From Citrus sinensis (taxonomy: Eukaryota > Streptophyta > Magnoliopsida > Sapindales > Rutaceae), in contig NC_068562.1 in assembly GCF_022201045.2 (NCBI RefSeq), positions 2,170,001 through 2,234,000 on the forward strand: 64,000 nt of DNA. Direction: 5' to 3'. Positions within the stretch are counted from its first letter, which is position 1; each line of letters opens with the position of its first letter. Shown here piece after piece: positions 1 to 10,984 of this stretch. The notes under the pieces were generated by a model. That model had not been told where the DNA came from, searched no databases, and was given only the letters and a program-made list of their open reading frames with translations. The position numbers were made by a program, and so were the translations under genes.

Positions 1-774
1 ACTAGATATGATAGATGGTTAGCGAAATATTCTCTCTAATTAGTTGCACTCATTGGATAGTTAAAACTTAAAAAGTGAACATGATTAGTATTTGTATTTG
101 GAATTCAATGATGAGCAAGCACCACTAGTGCATGCCTTGAAGAAAGGGTAATCTTTCTCTAATATTTTCTTAATGTTGTTGATTTTCTGAGTGATGACTG
201 AAGATTGGATGTCTTCAGAGATATAGATTGAAAATGAAGTCTAACATTTCGTAGCAAATTCTATCATCTAAATATGTGGCTACCACGTACCCGATAATGA
301 TCTAATGATTTATTTACCGTCAACTACCTGATATGTTAATTTAGGTTTGACCCAATTAATGTGAATGCACCTCTTAGTCCGTTCAAATCTTCTCACCCTG
401 GCTAGTACGTATAATGGCTTAGTTTTGTCTTTAGTCTTAAGCTTTGCTTCCCTTTTTTCTACACAAATGGCCTACCTAAAAGGCAAAAGCAAAAAAGGGC
501 GATAGGCACCAAAAAAGAAGAAGGAACCAGGAGACGACTTGTGGGTTATATGTATACTTTAAAGCAATTTCTCAAGAACAACTAGGCTTGCATCGTGTAA
601 ATGCTACCATTACATGTACGTGCTGCTTAGGTTTGTAAACAAATCAGATGTTGATTCACTGTTTTGGTGATATTAATACTATACTGTCATTAAGTGTGCT
701 ATTTAGGTTTGTAAATTTGAGATTAAAGGAATTTGAATTTTTCTATATATTTAGGAAAAAAGGAATTAATGAAT
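1..774. other. Intergenic, no gene seen
   Basis: AT-rich sequence with no open frame longer than chance and no recognisable repeat boundaries. Nothing here can be named. Confidence 0.5.
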
Positions 775-1130
775 ATGTAAATATTCATTTAGTCTCTATA
801 TTTTAATTTAAATATTTGTTTATTTCATTTATTCTACATCAAACTACCTTGTACTTAAATATGTCATATTCCTACCCTTATTTTTTTTCTTTTTATAACA
901 ATATTCTTTCAACAACATTCTTGACATTAATTAATTTATCTATAAAAAAAAAGTTCATTAGCAAATTGACTAATAATTATTTATTAACAAATTAACCAAT
1001 AAATATCAATATAAAAGAACTAATATTTTGTGTGCCTTTGCAACAACAGAATATTTTGAGGTAATTTTTTTAAAATATATGAATTAAATGAATACTTAAC
1101 TTAAAATATAAGAAATAAATAAGCTTTACA
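775..1130. mobile_element. Miniature inverted-repeat element, family B copy 1
   Basis: The left end (775-812) and the right end (about 1093-1130, read on the other strand) are imperfect inverted repeats, both built around a core like TATATTTTAA. The interior shares long stretches with 37898-38493, for example the run CAATATTCTT...AACATTCTTGACATTAA and a later TTAACAAATTAACTAATAAA-like block. No coding capacity is visible. The terminal type (GTAAA...TTTAGTCC...TATATTTTA) resembles non-autonomous Mutator-like miniature elements in plants, but that superfamily assignment is inferred. Confidence 0.6.
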
Positions 1131-1490
1131 TATATTTGGATGACATTGTTAATGGTAGTGCAAACACGCACGACAATGAAATGTCAAGGCCAGTGGTTTA
1201 TAGTCTACATTCAAGTTTGAAGTGAAATAAATTGACATGCACGCAGCACGTATTTCATGCCTATGCTTTTCGAATACGTTTCTTTCTGAGCAAGTGGCCT
1301 ATACATGACGCAAAACCAACTTTTCAATCTGGAATCAAGATCAATAGCATTAGCATCTGCTCTAAAAACATTACATCAATACAAATTTTAAATTATCACC
1401 ATTACATTTTTGTGGCACGACATATACGGTAGATTCAAATTCCTGATCTTAATAAGAAGGTAAGGATGTTTACATTTTGGCAAGCTATCT
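1131..1490. other. Intergenic, no gene seen
   Basis: A short open frame at 1232-1432 has no recognisable protein features and no splice or promoter context. I see nothing supportable here. Confidence 0.4.
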
Positions 1491-1748
1491 TATACATGTT
1501 TGATATTAAGGTACTATAATTTTTAAGTTACGGTTAATATTAAAAAAAACTGTAATTATGAAATAAAAGTTGATAGTATATAGTAAATGTAACGTGTAAA
1601 TAATAATTTTAATAAAAATAGTAAAAATATTATAGGTTTTTCGTCATATATGTATATGATCAAATCAATAACTTTCGAGTTTTAACAAGTAATATTTATC
1701 AAAATAATTTATTACTATAACTTAAAAGCTACAACTAAGCCTTTAATG
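1491..1748. mobile_element. Miniature element, family A copy 1 (degenerate)
   Basis: It begins near TGTTTGATATTAAGGTAC and ends near AGCTACAACTAAGCC. The interior has the family's shared words: a TAATTATGAAATAAAAGTT-like run, TAGTAAATGTAA, and a region ending TTACTATAACTTAAAAGC. It matches the better-preserved copies at 26689-27049 and 36613-36855. Non-coding. Confidence 0.5.
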
Positions 1749-3940
1749 ATTGCAAATCGGATAAAATTTGTCCTATTTTCTTAAAACTTTGAATGATGAA
1801 TTCAGAAGATGGAGAAATTGAATAGTTTGAGTTTGACAAAGCACGAATTGAGAGAGAAACGCTTCATGCAAGTTGGTACCTGGCCTTAGGCATTTCGATA
1901 GCAGAGGGCAAACAGTTAATTTTATTTTAGTTAAGCAGAAAATTAAGAAAACATCGTGTATCATTGGCAATTTGGCATGATAAAAAAGCCAAGATTGGCA
2001 TCTGGTACATGCTCTTTTCAGTTACTTTCATATCTTCTTTTATGAAATCAGGTTGCTTTAATCTAATTTGCACATCAACTGGGGAGTTTACAGACGTTCT
2101 TTCCCCTTCTTTGTCAAGATTCACTGGCCACTGGCAATGGGTTTCATGGATTCAAGGTTAGACGTATATGCGGCCACAATAAATACGTAACGTGTTCGAA
2201 AAAAGAAGAAGAAACGATTATGGCTTTTTGGACTAAAAATTACAACGATTTAGCCGGAATTAATTTTAAAAAAATATATATCAACCAATTCAAAAGTCTC
2301 ACCATATTGCCTATTTGTATTAAGAATCGACGAATCGCTTTCAAAGAAACTTGTGTTGAGAAGTTGCATTATCTTTGACTGGTCTAATTGGTCTCACAAC
2401 AAGATTCTTACTAATTTTTTATTTCAACATAATACAAAACTATATTATTTAATTTGTGAAACTTACCGATCAAACCTATCAAATCACAAGTCTTCGGAAA
2501 CAAATGCACTACCTCAACAAGCCCCACACAAGCTTTCCTCTGCATGCATTCATCATAATTGCATTAAACTTTAGCATCTTCACAAATAAATTAAGGGGTT
2601 CGATTTTGCCCGTTCAAGGTGCTACTAAAACTCCTCAAAAGTCAAAAGTCCTCTTAAAACCCTTACTTGAAATTTACAATTTTATCTCTGATGAAAATTT
2701 CATTTAAAGAGAAGCTTGCACTTGGCAAAGCCTCATTCGATATCAATTTGTGGCCAGTACAAATCTTTTCTTCCTGTACAATTTCACTAAGAATCCTCCT
2801 AAATTCCCGTTACACATCCTATAAATTGTGCTAGCAGTGCTGCAAATCCTTCTTTTAATTTGATAGTTTGAACAAGTGTTGGTGAACACAAACTACGCAA
2901 GAGTTATGGAGGTCATATGTCTACAAACCTGATGTTGATGTTGATACAGCTAACTAGTGGCAATTGGCAGATGAATTATGATTACATTTACATCTTCAGG
3001 AAGGGGTTTCACTTGAGTTAGACTGCTATTGGGTGCCGTTGCTATAATTGTGAGAAAAGTGTTCCGAATTATGGGCATAAAATAATGAACTAGAGTGTTT
3101 CAATAAAGTTAGACATCTTCTAAGAGGGTATGATGACCACAATCTTTATAGCTATTTATAATTATGTTATTATGAATTATGAATGTATTTTTGTGCAACT
3201 TCCATGCTATCAAGCTAGCAAGAAAGAAGTTTTTTTTTTTTTCCTAAGATAAAAATAAAAAATAAATTAAAAGAAGCTAGCAAGAATCCGAGAACTAAAG
3301 TATGTGTGAACCGAGTAACCAACCTAGAAACTCTGACACGGAGGGCTGCTTTGGAATTATCTAGGTGTTATTAGAATCATATAAAGAGTCTTTATTGGAT
3401 GGGGAATTTTGAGGGGGCTTTGAGGTGTTTTACTTGCAACCATTCTCATTATACTACATCTACAGATGAAAAATTTAAAGTCCATTATATAGGCCCCTTC
3501 CAAAAAGCCCAAGACGCCAGCATATCAATCGTCCAGGAATCAGCCGAGGAACCGGCAAATTTGATCTTTTCCTCTAATAATAATATCTCTAGTCTGGAAT
3601 ATTGCATTAGAGACTCTATAAGGTTGGAAAAAGATGATTTCCTAATCTGAACTCTCATGAATTTTTAAAAATTTTATACCATGTATTTTTAAGTAATAAT
3701 GTATAGGTAGGATTTAACTTTTTTATTTTTTTTATTTATTAGTTACCAATTACCCACATGTATTTTTGCTCAGGAGGAGATCAGATCATGAGAGAATCTT
3801 AATCTTTATAGGCTAATTAAAGTTGAACTTACATTGAATGAAAGTAAATGTTTGTTATTTTATTCATTTATCAATTTGTAGATTATTTTTTATTTCCTAC
3901 GTCCTTATTTTTACCATATGGAGATCTTTTTTTTTTCAAA
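1749..3940. other. Intergenic, no gene seen
   Basis: Several short open frames occur on both strands (for example 1927-2124 and 3399-3650), none with a recognisable domain, a codon-rich stretch or paired splice sites. A poly-T run lies at about 3231-3243. Nothing supportable as a gene. Confidence 0.4.
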
Positions 3941-4242
3941 GATCACTGAAGAGTTGAACTGCTACAACTTTAAAATTACAAAACTTACATGATTATGAAA
4001 GGTGATACGGTCATGATGAAACAAATAATGCACGGTGGATGTATTAAGAAAATCCTTTAACTTGTACATAATTATCAAGAACATGTGACTCACAATTGTT
4101 AGAATCCAAGCTTCGCAATTGTGAGATCATGAGTTCGTGCCCCCACAATGCATTATGGAGGTTAATTTCCTTCCTCAATTTGAGTTAATGCAATATTTTC
4201 TCTTTCGAAACATGAGTGAAGTGGGCGTTCCTCAGATATTAG
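3941..4242. repeat. Dispersed repeat copy 1 (pair with 4342-4607)
   Basis: About 300 bp that align with 4342-4607 over nearly the whole length, with scattered substitutions and one extra block in this copy around 4137-4170. Shared landmarks are TACATGATT, GAAACAAATAATGCACG, a TGGATGTATTAAGAAAATCC block, and a hairpin with 10-bp arms CTCACAATTG and CAATTGTGAG near 4090-4126. No coding frame is kept between copies. Confidence 0.75.
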
Positions 4243-4341
4243 AGAATGTTAAAATCTGGACTGTGTTATATAAAATTTATAAATTAGTTTCAGTAATTTT
4301 TTGATTATAAATATCAATATGCTAATCTCATTAAATATGAG

Positions 4342-4607
4342 ATCATTGAAGAGTTGAATTGCTACAACTGTAAAATTACAAAACTTACATGATTTTGAAA
4401 GGTGATACAGTCACAATGAAACAAATAATGCACGATGGATGTATTAAGAAAATCCTTTAACATGTACTTAATTATCAAGAACAGGTGCCTTACAATTGTT
4501 AAAATCCAAACCTCACAATTGTGAGGTCATGAGTTCGAGCTTTCCTCAATTTGAGTGAAGGCATCATTCTCTCTTTTGAAACATGAGTGGAGTGAGTGTC
4601 CCCCAAA
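4342..4607. mobile_element. Short inserted element with a 19-bp target-site-like duplication
   Basis: This second copy is bracketed by a perfect 19-bp direct repeat, TAATCTCATTAAATATGAG, at 4323-4341 and 4608-4626. Such a long flanking duplication is typical of retroposition by an endonuclease/reverse-transcriptase machinery. A GAGTTCGAGC word near 4530 resembles a pol III B box, but it lies too far into the element for a standard SINE promoter, so the class is open. It seems to have landed inside or beside the pararetroviral fragment that follows. Confidence 0.6.
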
Positions 4608-4626
4608 TAATCTCATTAAATATGAG

Positions 4627-4868
4627 TTGTAATTTGAGCATTAGTCTCATGTAATTAATGGCAGAGGAGAGTAGCTTTTCTTTTGGTGGAGAGGTTTGAG
4701 ATTCTTTGGAAGGTGTCTGGGGCACAGGGTCTTTGAGGATCCATTTCCCTTTGTCTTTTCTTTTAGGCGGCATTTATCTGCTTTGAAGAAATTCCCTGGT
4801 TAGAAAGTCAGGGATGTAATTTGTATCTCCTTTAATAAATTCAATATCAAAATCAAGAACATGTAGTT
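4627..4868 (-). pseudogene. Endogenous plant pararetrovirus fragment (end of polymerase plus start of next ORF)
   Basis: Read on the minus strand, 4862-4774 is an open frame whose sequence resembles the C-terminal end of the RNase H domain of Caulimoviridae polymerases; the key words are EFIKGD and IPDFLTREF. It ends in a stop at 4774-4776. A second frame starts immediately after it with ATG at 4771-4773 and a lysine-rich beginning (MPPKRKDKGK). A polymerase end followed directly by a small downstream ORF is the arrangement known for florendovirus-type endogenous pararetroviruses; that genus is inferred. The upstream side meets a stop after only about 30 codons and the downstream ORF is cut by the 19-bp-repeat insertion, so this is a broken relic with no functional capacity. 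Confidence 0.65.
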
Positions 4869-4955
4869 AATTATGCATTTTTTAGTATTTAATTACTCAA
4901 ATTAATTAAATATTATATATATTAAGAACATGTAGTTAATTATGCATTTTTTCAT
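4854..4955. repeat. Short direct repeat
   Basis: A roughly 29-bp word beginning AAGAACATGTAGTTAATTAT occurs at about 4856 and again at about 4924, about 68 bp apart. It abuts the pararetroviral fragment and may mark a rearrangement point. Confidence 0.6.
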
Positions 4956-6679
4956 GTAATTGAGATAATAAACCATAGAAAAGTTTCCATCTCTACATCC
5001 CATCACAACAATCATATCACGTCTTTCTTATCCACCGACAATTCATATGGTCTAAGATTATGAAAAGATTATTTCATAATCTGATATTATATTGAGCAAA
5101 ACTTTAAATAGTTATTGATAATTAATAAAAATAAAAAATGAATAAGTTAAATTTTATTCATACGGTATGACTAAAATGTACCTCATATAATTTTTAAAAA
5201 CTCCTAAGAGCTAGAATTATGAGAGGATTCTCATCCGACTATTATTAATATTACTTCAGAATTTCTGTACATAATAGCCAGTGCTTCCAGCTTTTAACAA
5301 AACTAAGGCACTAGCCAGTTCCGATTTTTGAATCCAACCCTCCGCTACTCAGACATACAAACATTTTCTGTCATTTGTTATCAGTAAATATAAAATCTCG
5401 ATATTGTAAACTTCAAAATATCTCATCTGTGTTTCATAATTAACAATTCTTCAAACTATGTTCTAGAATCAATTAGATTCTGTAGATTTTTTTTTTCAGA
5501 AAAATATTCGGTCATTGCTTGCATCAATAGGCATCCTGCTAAAAGCTGGGGGGTTTGTAATTTTCCAGGCAGCTGACCATAGCTAAAAGCAAGAGGAATA
5601 ATCGAAGTTGGAATCAGCAAAAAAAATGGTTAAATGATGAAGTAGCTAAGCAAATGGAGTAGTAAAAAAGTTGAGAAAAGAAAATAGCAGGAATCCCGAT
5701 GACCGTTGCTTTCTAGGAGATGATAAGGATTCCAGAAACTTTAGCAGGATGAGGTACTATGAGGAGGACCAGGGACACACCACTATCTCTTACTCAGATT
5801 CCCTTCACATACCAACAAATCTTTCTCTTCAAATGATTAGACTCCACCACACCACCCCCACACTCCAGGCCAACAAAGCAATTTTGAGACAATTAATGGT
5901 GTGAAGTTCAGTTTTCTCATCGAAACCAGGATGATTAATTGAATGCAATGAAATCGTTCTATATATTGTGCGACCCACTGTAACAACTGGTCAGTGCTGA
6001 TAATAATGCAACAAACTATTAGCATTTAACACACGTATGATGCATTGGACATGACAGCATGTAACAAAAGCTAACATATCTAGATGAAGTAGAAATTCAA
6101 CTGTCCGTACACGTTTCCTGCTTTCTAAGCGGAGAAAGCAACTTCAACTGACATATTCCATGAGCGAATCATAGACTTGACAATTCCACTGGTAAGTGAA
6201 AGCTCAGTTTCTGCTACCAACTTGCTTGGGTTCGCAAATTAGGTTCTGGGTATCCGTCAAGATATTATCTGTAAATTTCGGATGTTACTTCATAACATAT
6301 ATTACAGGAAACTATATTAGCTTTTTCAGCAAAAAATTTGAGTCCATATATCTTATATCTAGATTGGAATATCAGCAAGTGGAAGAATCATGTATCACAA
6401 TATTATGCCCAAAAGTTTAAAAGAAGTTGCACAAAAAGCCAGTCATGATAAGATTCAATATTGCTAGATCGTCCAAGATTTGGTAGTGGTCCGGTTGGTG
6501 CTTACTGATTAACAGTATATAAGTAAAACATTTTTCTGGCTTGATCTCCCAACTTGTACACTTTTTATGGTATAATGTACTGAGGGTAGTGTTTGTATCT
6601 AACAAAAATACCGTACAATAAATGATACTGAGTATATGCATCATCTTCCTCACTATCATTTACTGATATTTAGTTATTT
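4956..6679. other. Intergenic, no gene seen
   Basis: A slightly less AT-rich patch around 5550-6200 contains open frames at 5671-5904 and 6196-6420. Neither shows a known domain or splice partners, and they are probably chance frames. No repeats with clear ends were found. Confidence 0.4.
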
Positions 6680-6940
6680 AGTCTATGTTTGATATTAATA
6701 TGTTGTTGAAAAGTTATGAAATAAAAATTAATTGTGTATGGCAATTGTGACTTTTAAGCAATAATTTTAACAAAAATATTGAAGATATTTTATCTTTTCA
6801 TTATATAAGTGTGAGTTAATTAAAATGAACTTCATTTTTAAATTACAATAGTAAGTGTTTACCAAACATGCAAATACTTTAATATTTTAACTTCAAAATT
6901 TATAATTATCTAACTGCAATTCTAAAGATAACCTTAATAA
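6680..6940. mobile_element. Miniature element, family A copy 2 (degenerate)
   Basis: Starts near TAGTCTATGTTTGATATTAA and ends near TGCAATTCTAAAGATAACC. The interior has the family words GTTATGAAATAAAAATTAAT, TATTGAAGATATTTTAT and AGTGTTTACCAAACATG, matching 36613-36855. Non-coding. Confidence 0.5.
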
Positions 6941-8900
6941 GTCACTTTATTGATAATTAATTAGAAGATAAGCGGTAAGTTAGGCGCATGTTTAAATCCA
7001 CCCATCACTCAAAATGTTTTTAGTGACGCTTCCACCAAGCTTGTCAAAGTTTTCAATGATGTGAGCATAAACTTATGATATAAGAGAAGAGCAACCCATA
7101 AAAAACAGGAGCAACTCAAAAGGAACAGATTTATCCTAATGGGTAGCTTGACTTTATACATGCTACAAGATCAAACTGGTCCCATTAATGGAATTCTAGG
7201 GGCGGGGTTGTGAATTTCCTTAGAATCATTCATTTGTTTTGAAGGAAAGGGGGGTTCAACGTGGAGACACATGAAGAACACACAGCTCAGACAAGTCCTT
7301 TAGGTTATAATGGCTTTTAATTTGCTGATTTCATGATCTAATGTTGTCCACTCAAAGGCCCTTGCTCATTCGTATTTCAATTGACTTGATCAATTTTATC
7401 TGTGCATACGAAACAAAATTTGGGCACAGATTATTTTGATTGATAAAATGCTTGAGACATGTGGGTAATGACTTATTTGATTAACAGGATATTTTCAAAT
7501 GGTTCAAGAGGTTAATTTTGAACTTTGCTTGTTTCGAGATTGGAGAGGAGTTCGATTTTTATATTTTGCAGTACTATTTAAAAAGAATTTTCAGAAAATA
7601 ATAATTATTACAGCTACAGACAGTGAGGACAAGACAAAACCCATTACCTACCAATCTTTATCAACACTGTTGTGATCAAGTCACATGCATGAAAAATTAC
7701 TTTCATCAAGCCATGTCATTATCTCGAAGCCTTTTGAAAAATTCCAATAACTTTCCTAAATAATGAAAGAGACATTTTTGATTTAATAAATGTTGTCGCC
7801 AATGGGGGGAAGCATGTGGATCAATTAACACACGATAGTGAAACAAAACAAAGACAAAATTGTTGATAGAACCGAACATGTAAATAGAAAGAATAATGAT
7901 AAAAAAGCGTAACGCTTACTTAATAATAATGATAATTGACTGTAAAACTATGTAGTATAATAGTATTAATTTTTTACCGAACACTATAACATTATGTGAT
8001 ATTATAATTATTTTATTACTATTGTATTAGATTCTTCGATTCAAATATTGATACTTAAGTGTAAAATGAACTAATTGAGTCCCCCCTTCCCCTTCCTTCC
8101 CAGTTCCTACTGAGTTGGGCCAATTGCCCTTATCCAAAAGGGCCCCTGGCCCTTGCATGGTAAGTATTACTTCCGCTATTAAAAATTTGCCATCAATCAA
8201 TCCTCATCCACTACTCTTCTTCTTTTGTGGTAAATTGAATTCAACGGCTCAAATAATTTTTGTCCATACACTGCTTTTACTCGGATAAGATCAAAAATTC
8301 ATTAGCTGTTTGAAGCCCTATCCGCAGACTGCAGTGGACAGTGGTGAAATAAAGCTGAGTCCTCGTGCGAAAAACGTGAAATTGTTTGTCTCTATGTGGT
8401 GCAACAAGGCGAGCTAGAGTTGAATTTTCCACCAATACAGCTAAAAGCTTTGGGGAAATTTATAAAAATAATCTAAAAACTTTTATAATTTTTACAATTC
8501 ACATTCCAAACTTTTTTCTATCATAATTAATTAAACAAAAGTTTTTTTTTTCAAATTATCTTGTTTATCAAACCAAACACAACTTTTCTTCTCCCTCTTT
8601 ATCAAACCAAACACAATCTTACACTCTTGAATCATCACCGGCAATAGCAAACGGCAACGGTAAACGACGACTGCGAACGATAAAAGTGAACTCTGATCAA
8701 ATACAGCCTAATCCATCCGGATCCAACACTAATTGACACGATTCTAACAAAGTGACATAGAGCTCATATACTTTGTAAAAATATTACGCATTAAGTGTTT
8801 GATGAAATATTTCTTAAATTGTTTATACTTTGTTTTTGCATCACCGAGTGGTAATAGGTGTTTTGTCAACTTAATTTCATGTGATAGGAGAGTTTCAGTC
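6941..8900. other. Intergenic, no gene seen
   Basis: AT-rich sequence without a supportable gene. The segment 8560-8640 repeats a short phrase (TTATCAAACCAAACACAA) twice about 38 bp apart. No further structure was recognised. Confidence 0.4.
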
Positions 8901-8904
8901 CGAT

Positions 8905-9965
8905 TGTATGTTGGTGTGACAGGTGCCTGTCGCACTAAGAGTGAGTTGCACCGAAACTGTCTCTAAGTGCCTGTCATACGAAATACAATTATTTTTTTAA
9001 TGTTATATATAAAATTGTATTGCTTATTCTCTTTATTATGTTTCATAGTACGTAATTAATTTTTTTTAATAATTTCAGGCTTGATGGTTGGTTGGAGGAT
9101 TTAGCAGATGGCCGTATGGATTACGTGAATGCTAAGAATACAACTTCTTTTGTTCGGAAAAATTGTCTGTTTGATCAGTTTTTAGCAAGAGTATATGAGA
9201 TCGTACAAATAAATCCCAATGAATATAGCCTCGAAGTCCAACTCCTCAAATAATACACCGAATTACTTAAGATTGATGTTGCGAAACAAACCATCAAAAT
9301 ATGTATTCAATAGCTTATGCACCGTTTTTGAATTTTTTAGTGCGGTATCTACACCATAGGAAAGTCCAGTAACCAGACATCATTCTTCAATTGATAAACG
9401 TATCAAATGTTCACCAATTTGAAACTATAACTGGTCCTTCTCTCTGTATTCTCCATGGGCCACTTGCCTAAGCAACACATTCTGCAAAATTACGCCACTG
9501 AACGGAAAGCTTCGTCACTCCAAGAAATGCCCAAATATGTCGTCCTTGAATAGACGTAACTATCGTTTTTGTTAAGTTTCTCTTGACGGCTTTTACGACT
9601 GTAGCTAAGTTACACATACTCGAAATTCGTCCCGGGAAGTGATCGGCATAAGCTAACTTTATCCTGCCCAGTTCATGTGTTAATCCTTCTGATTTCACCA
9701 TGTATCTGTTGTATTTATAACATTATTACATTGCATTTATAACAAAATAATAACTTCACATTAAAAAAAAAAATTGTAACTTGGTGCGAGAGGTTGCCTG
9801 TCGCACAAACTTAGTGCGACAGGCAGCTTGTCGCACAAACTTAGTGCGACAGGTAGCTTGTCGCACAAACTTAGTGCGACAGGCAGCTTGTCGCACCTAT
9901 TGCGCACGCTTGAGCCTGTCACACATCGCAAGCGCGAGCGACAGCACCTCTCGCGCGCTTTGACC
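8905..9965 (+). mobile_element. Decayed Mutator-like transposon relic
   Basis: At 9079-9252 the plus strand has, after an acceptor-like TTTCAG, an open stretch of about 57 codons. Its end (QFLARVYEIVQINPNEYSLE) resembles the N-terminal region of MuDR-type transposases, where a polar aliphatic pattern ends in a NPxxYSL-like motif. The frame then breaks. On either side lie copies of a GTGCGACA/TGTCGCAC palindrome: one at about 8920-8938 and an array at 9779-9898. Together this suggests a degenerate transposon with subterminal palindromic repeats. The Mutator-like assignment rests on one short protein similarity read by eye, and palindromic subterminal repeats also fit CACTA elements, so the superfamily is uncertain. 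Confidence 0.4.
9779..9898. repeat. Four tandem 30-bp palindromic repeats
   Basis: Four units of exactly 30 bp start at 9779, 9809, 9839 and 9869. Each reads ACTTAGTGCGAC, then AGGCAGC, then TTGTCGCACAA with minor changes; unit 1 is the most diverged. Inside each is a perfect 8-bp inverted repeat GTGCGACA / TGTCGCAC around a 7-nt centre, so either strand can form four identical hairpins. Decayed GC-rich relatives continue to about 9958. Confidence 0.9.
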
Positions 9966-10500
9966 ATTATAAAAGCCAAATTGCTAAGGATGATCGACGT
10001 GTGAATTATAAGCAGCTACTTCGCCTGGAAGCTCATCCTTTCTAAGAAGCAGCCTCAAGTTTTGTGATCGACATATGAATTATTAAGAGTATATATAAAC
10101 TCTTGCGTGGTGACCAAAAATGGGTGGGGGGGAAGTTGGGGGAAGATAACGAATTATGCCTTAAGCTGATGCAAATGTATAATAGTGGTATATTATTATT
10201 CGAAGACTATGACCTGAATTAATATCCACTAATAATGTCTAATGTCATGGAAGTAACAGAGAAAAATCCCACTTGCTACTTGGTAGCCAGATATAATCAA
10301 GGAATATTGAATATCAAACCAAATACTGTGATTAAACAGCGGGTTGTCCTTTGATACCGGATTAATTCTTCTCTCAATCTCTTTAGTGGCTTTTTCTCCT
10401 TGGGTTTGTGGTTCTTAAGTGGTACGAGTCGCTGTATTGAATAAAAGGATATATTCGTCCAACTGGCTTTACCCCACCACACTTTCCCTCCTGGCTCCTG
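9966..10500. other. Upstream region of the RADIALIS-like gene
   Basis: No gene seen. A TATA-like CTTATAAGG at about 10500-10508 lies some 220 bp before the start codon at 10724 and is the likeliest core promoter for the next gene. Confidence 0.4.
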
Positions 10501-10723
10501 CTTATAAGGAGCTGCTCTGCTCATCTCTCTTCACACTCTACCCCATTAATCCATCCCCTGGCCTCCAAGTCTAATTTAATTTCTTCCTTACTCCAAGTGC
10601 AACGATATCTCTCTTTCTCCAGAGCTTTGAATTTTAGTTATCTTCTTATCACTCCTAAATTATTTTCTCCGTCGAGAGTTGATCGTTAACTCTGCTAGTG
10701 CTACTGCTGCTGCTAATTAATTT

Positions 10724-10984
10724 ATGGCATCCAACACCATGACTTCTTCACGCAGCTCTGGCTCATCCTGGACTGTCAAACAGAACAAACAATTCGAGAC
10801 AGCTCTGGCCTTTTATGACAAGGACACCCCTGACCGCTGGGACAATGTTGCTAAGGCTGTTAGCGGCAAAACAGTCGAAGACGTCAAGAAACATTATGAA
10901 CTGCTCGTTAAGGATATCAATGACATTGAAGCTGGCAGGTATCCTCACCCCAACTATCGCTCTACTACTGGAACCGGCAACTGA
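10724..10984 (+). CDS. RADIALIS-like single-MYB (SANT) protein
   Basis: An 86-residue protein consisting almost entirely of one MYB/SANT repeat (about residues 13-63), preceded by a Ser-rich start. The repeat has the RADIALIS signature: an SSWT opening, the central [10 protein letters not shown] segment, [14 protein letters not shown], and the closing motif GRYPHPNY. Family members are small nuclear proteins that lack an activation domain and usually act by competing with larger MYB partners in organ shape, seed or light-response programmes. Length fits the family (about 75-100 residues). The ATG at 10724 opens the frame in a plausible TATA-to-start layout. A donor-like AAG|GTATTT near 11031 and an acceptor TTGCAG|GCACTC at about 11815 suggest a 3' UTR intron. 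The exact paralogue (RL3/RL4/RL6-like) cannot be fixed by eye. Confidence 0.9.
   Translation: MASNTMTSSRSSGSSWTVKQNKQFETALAFYDKDTPDRWDNVAKAVSGKTVEDVKKHYELLVKDINDIEAGRYPHPNYRSTTGTGN

Noticed and set aside
3399..3650. 83-codon open frame on the plus strand
   Set aside because: No recognisable domain, no splice partner and composition like its surroundings; it is likely a chance frame.
4490..4540. SINE or tRNA-derived origin for the 266-bp element
   Set aside because: Only one weak B-box-like word is present, in the wrong place, and there is no A box or tail, so I leave the class open.
5671..5904. 77-codon open frame on the plus strand
   Set aside because: Charged but low-information sequence with no family resemblance; no promoter or intron context.
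9761..9979. Open frames on both strands across the 30-bp repeat array
   Set aside because: Because the unit is 30 bp (a multiple of three), frames stay open by arithmetic. The repeated peptides are a by-product of the DNA repeat.
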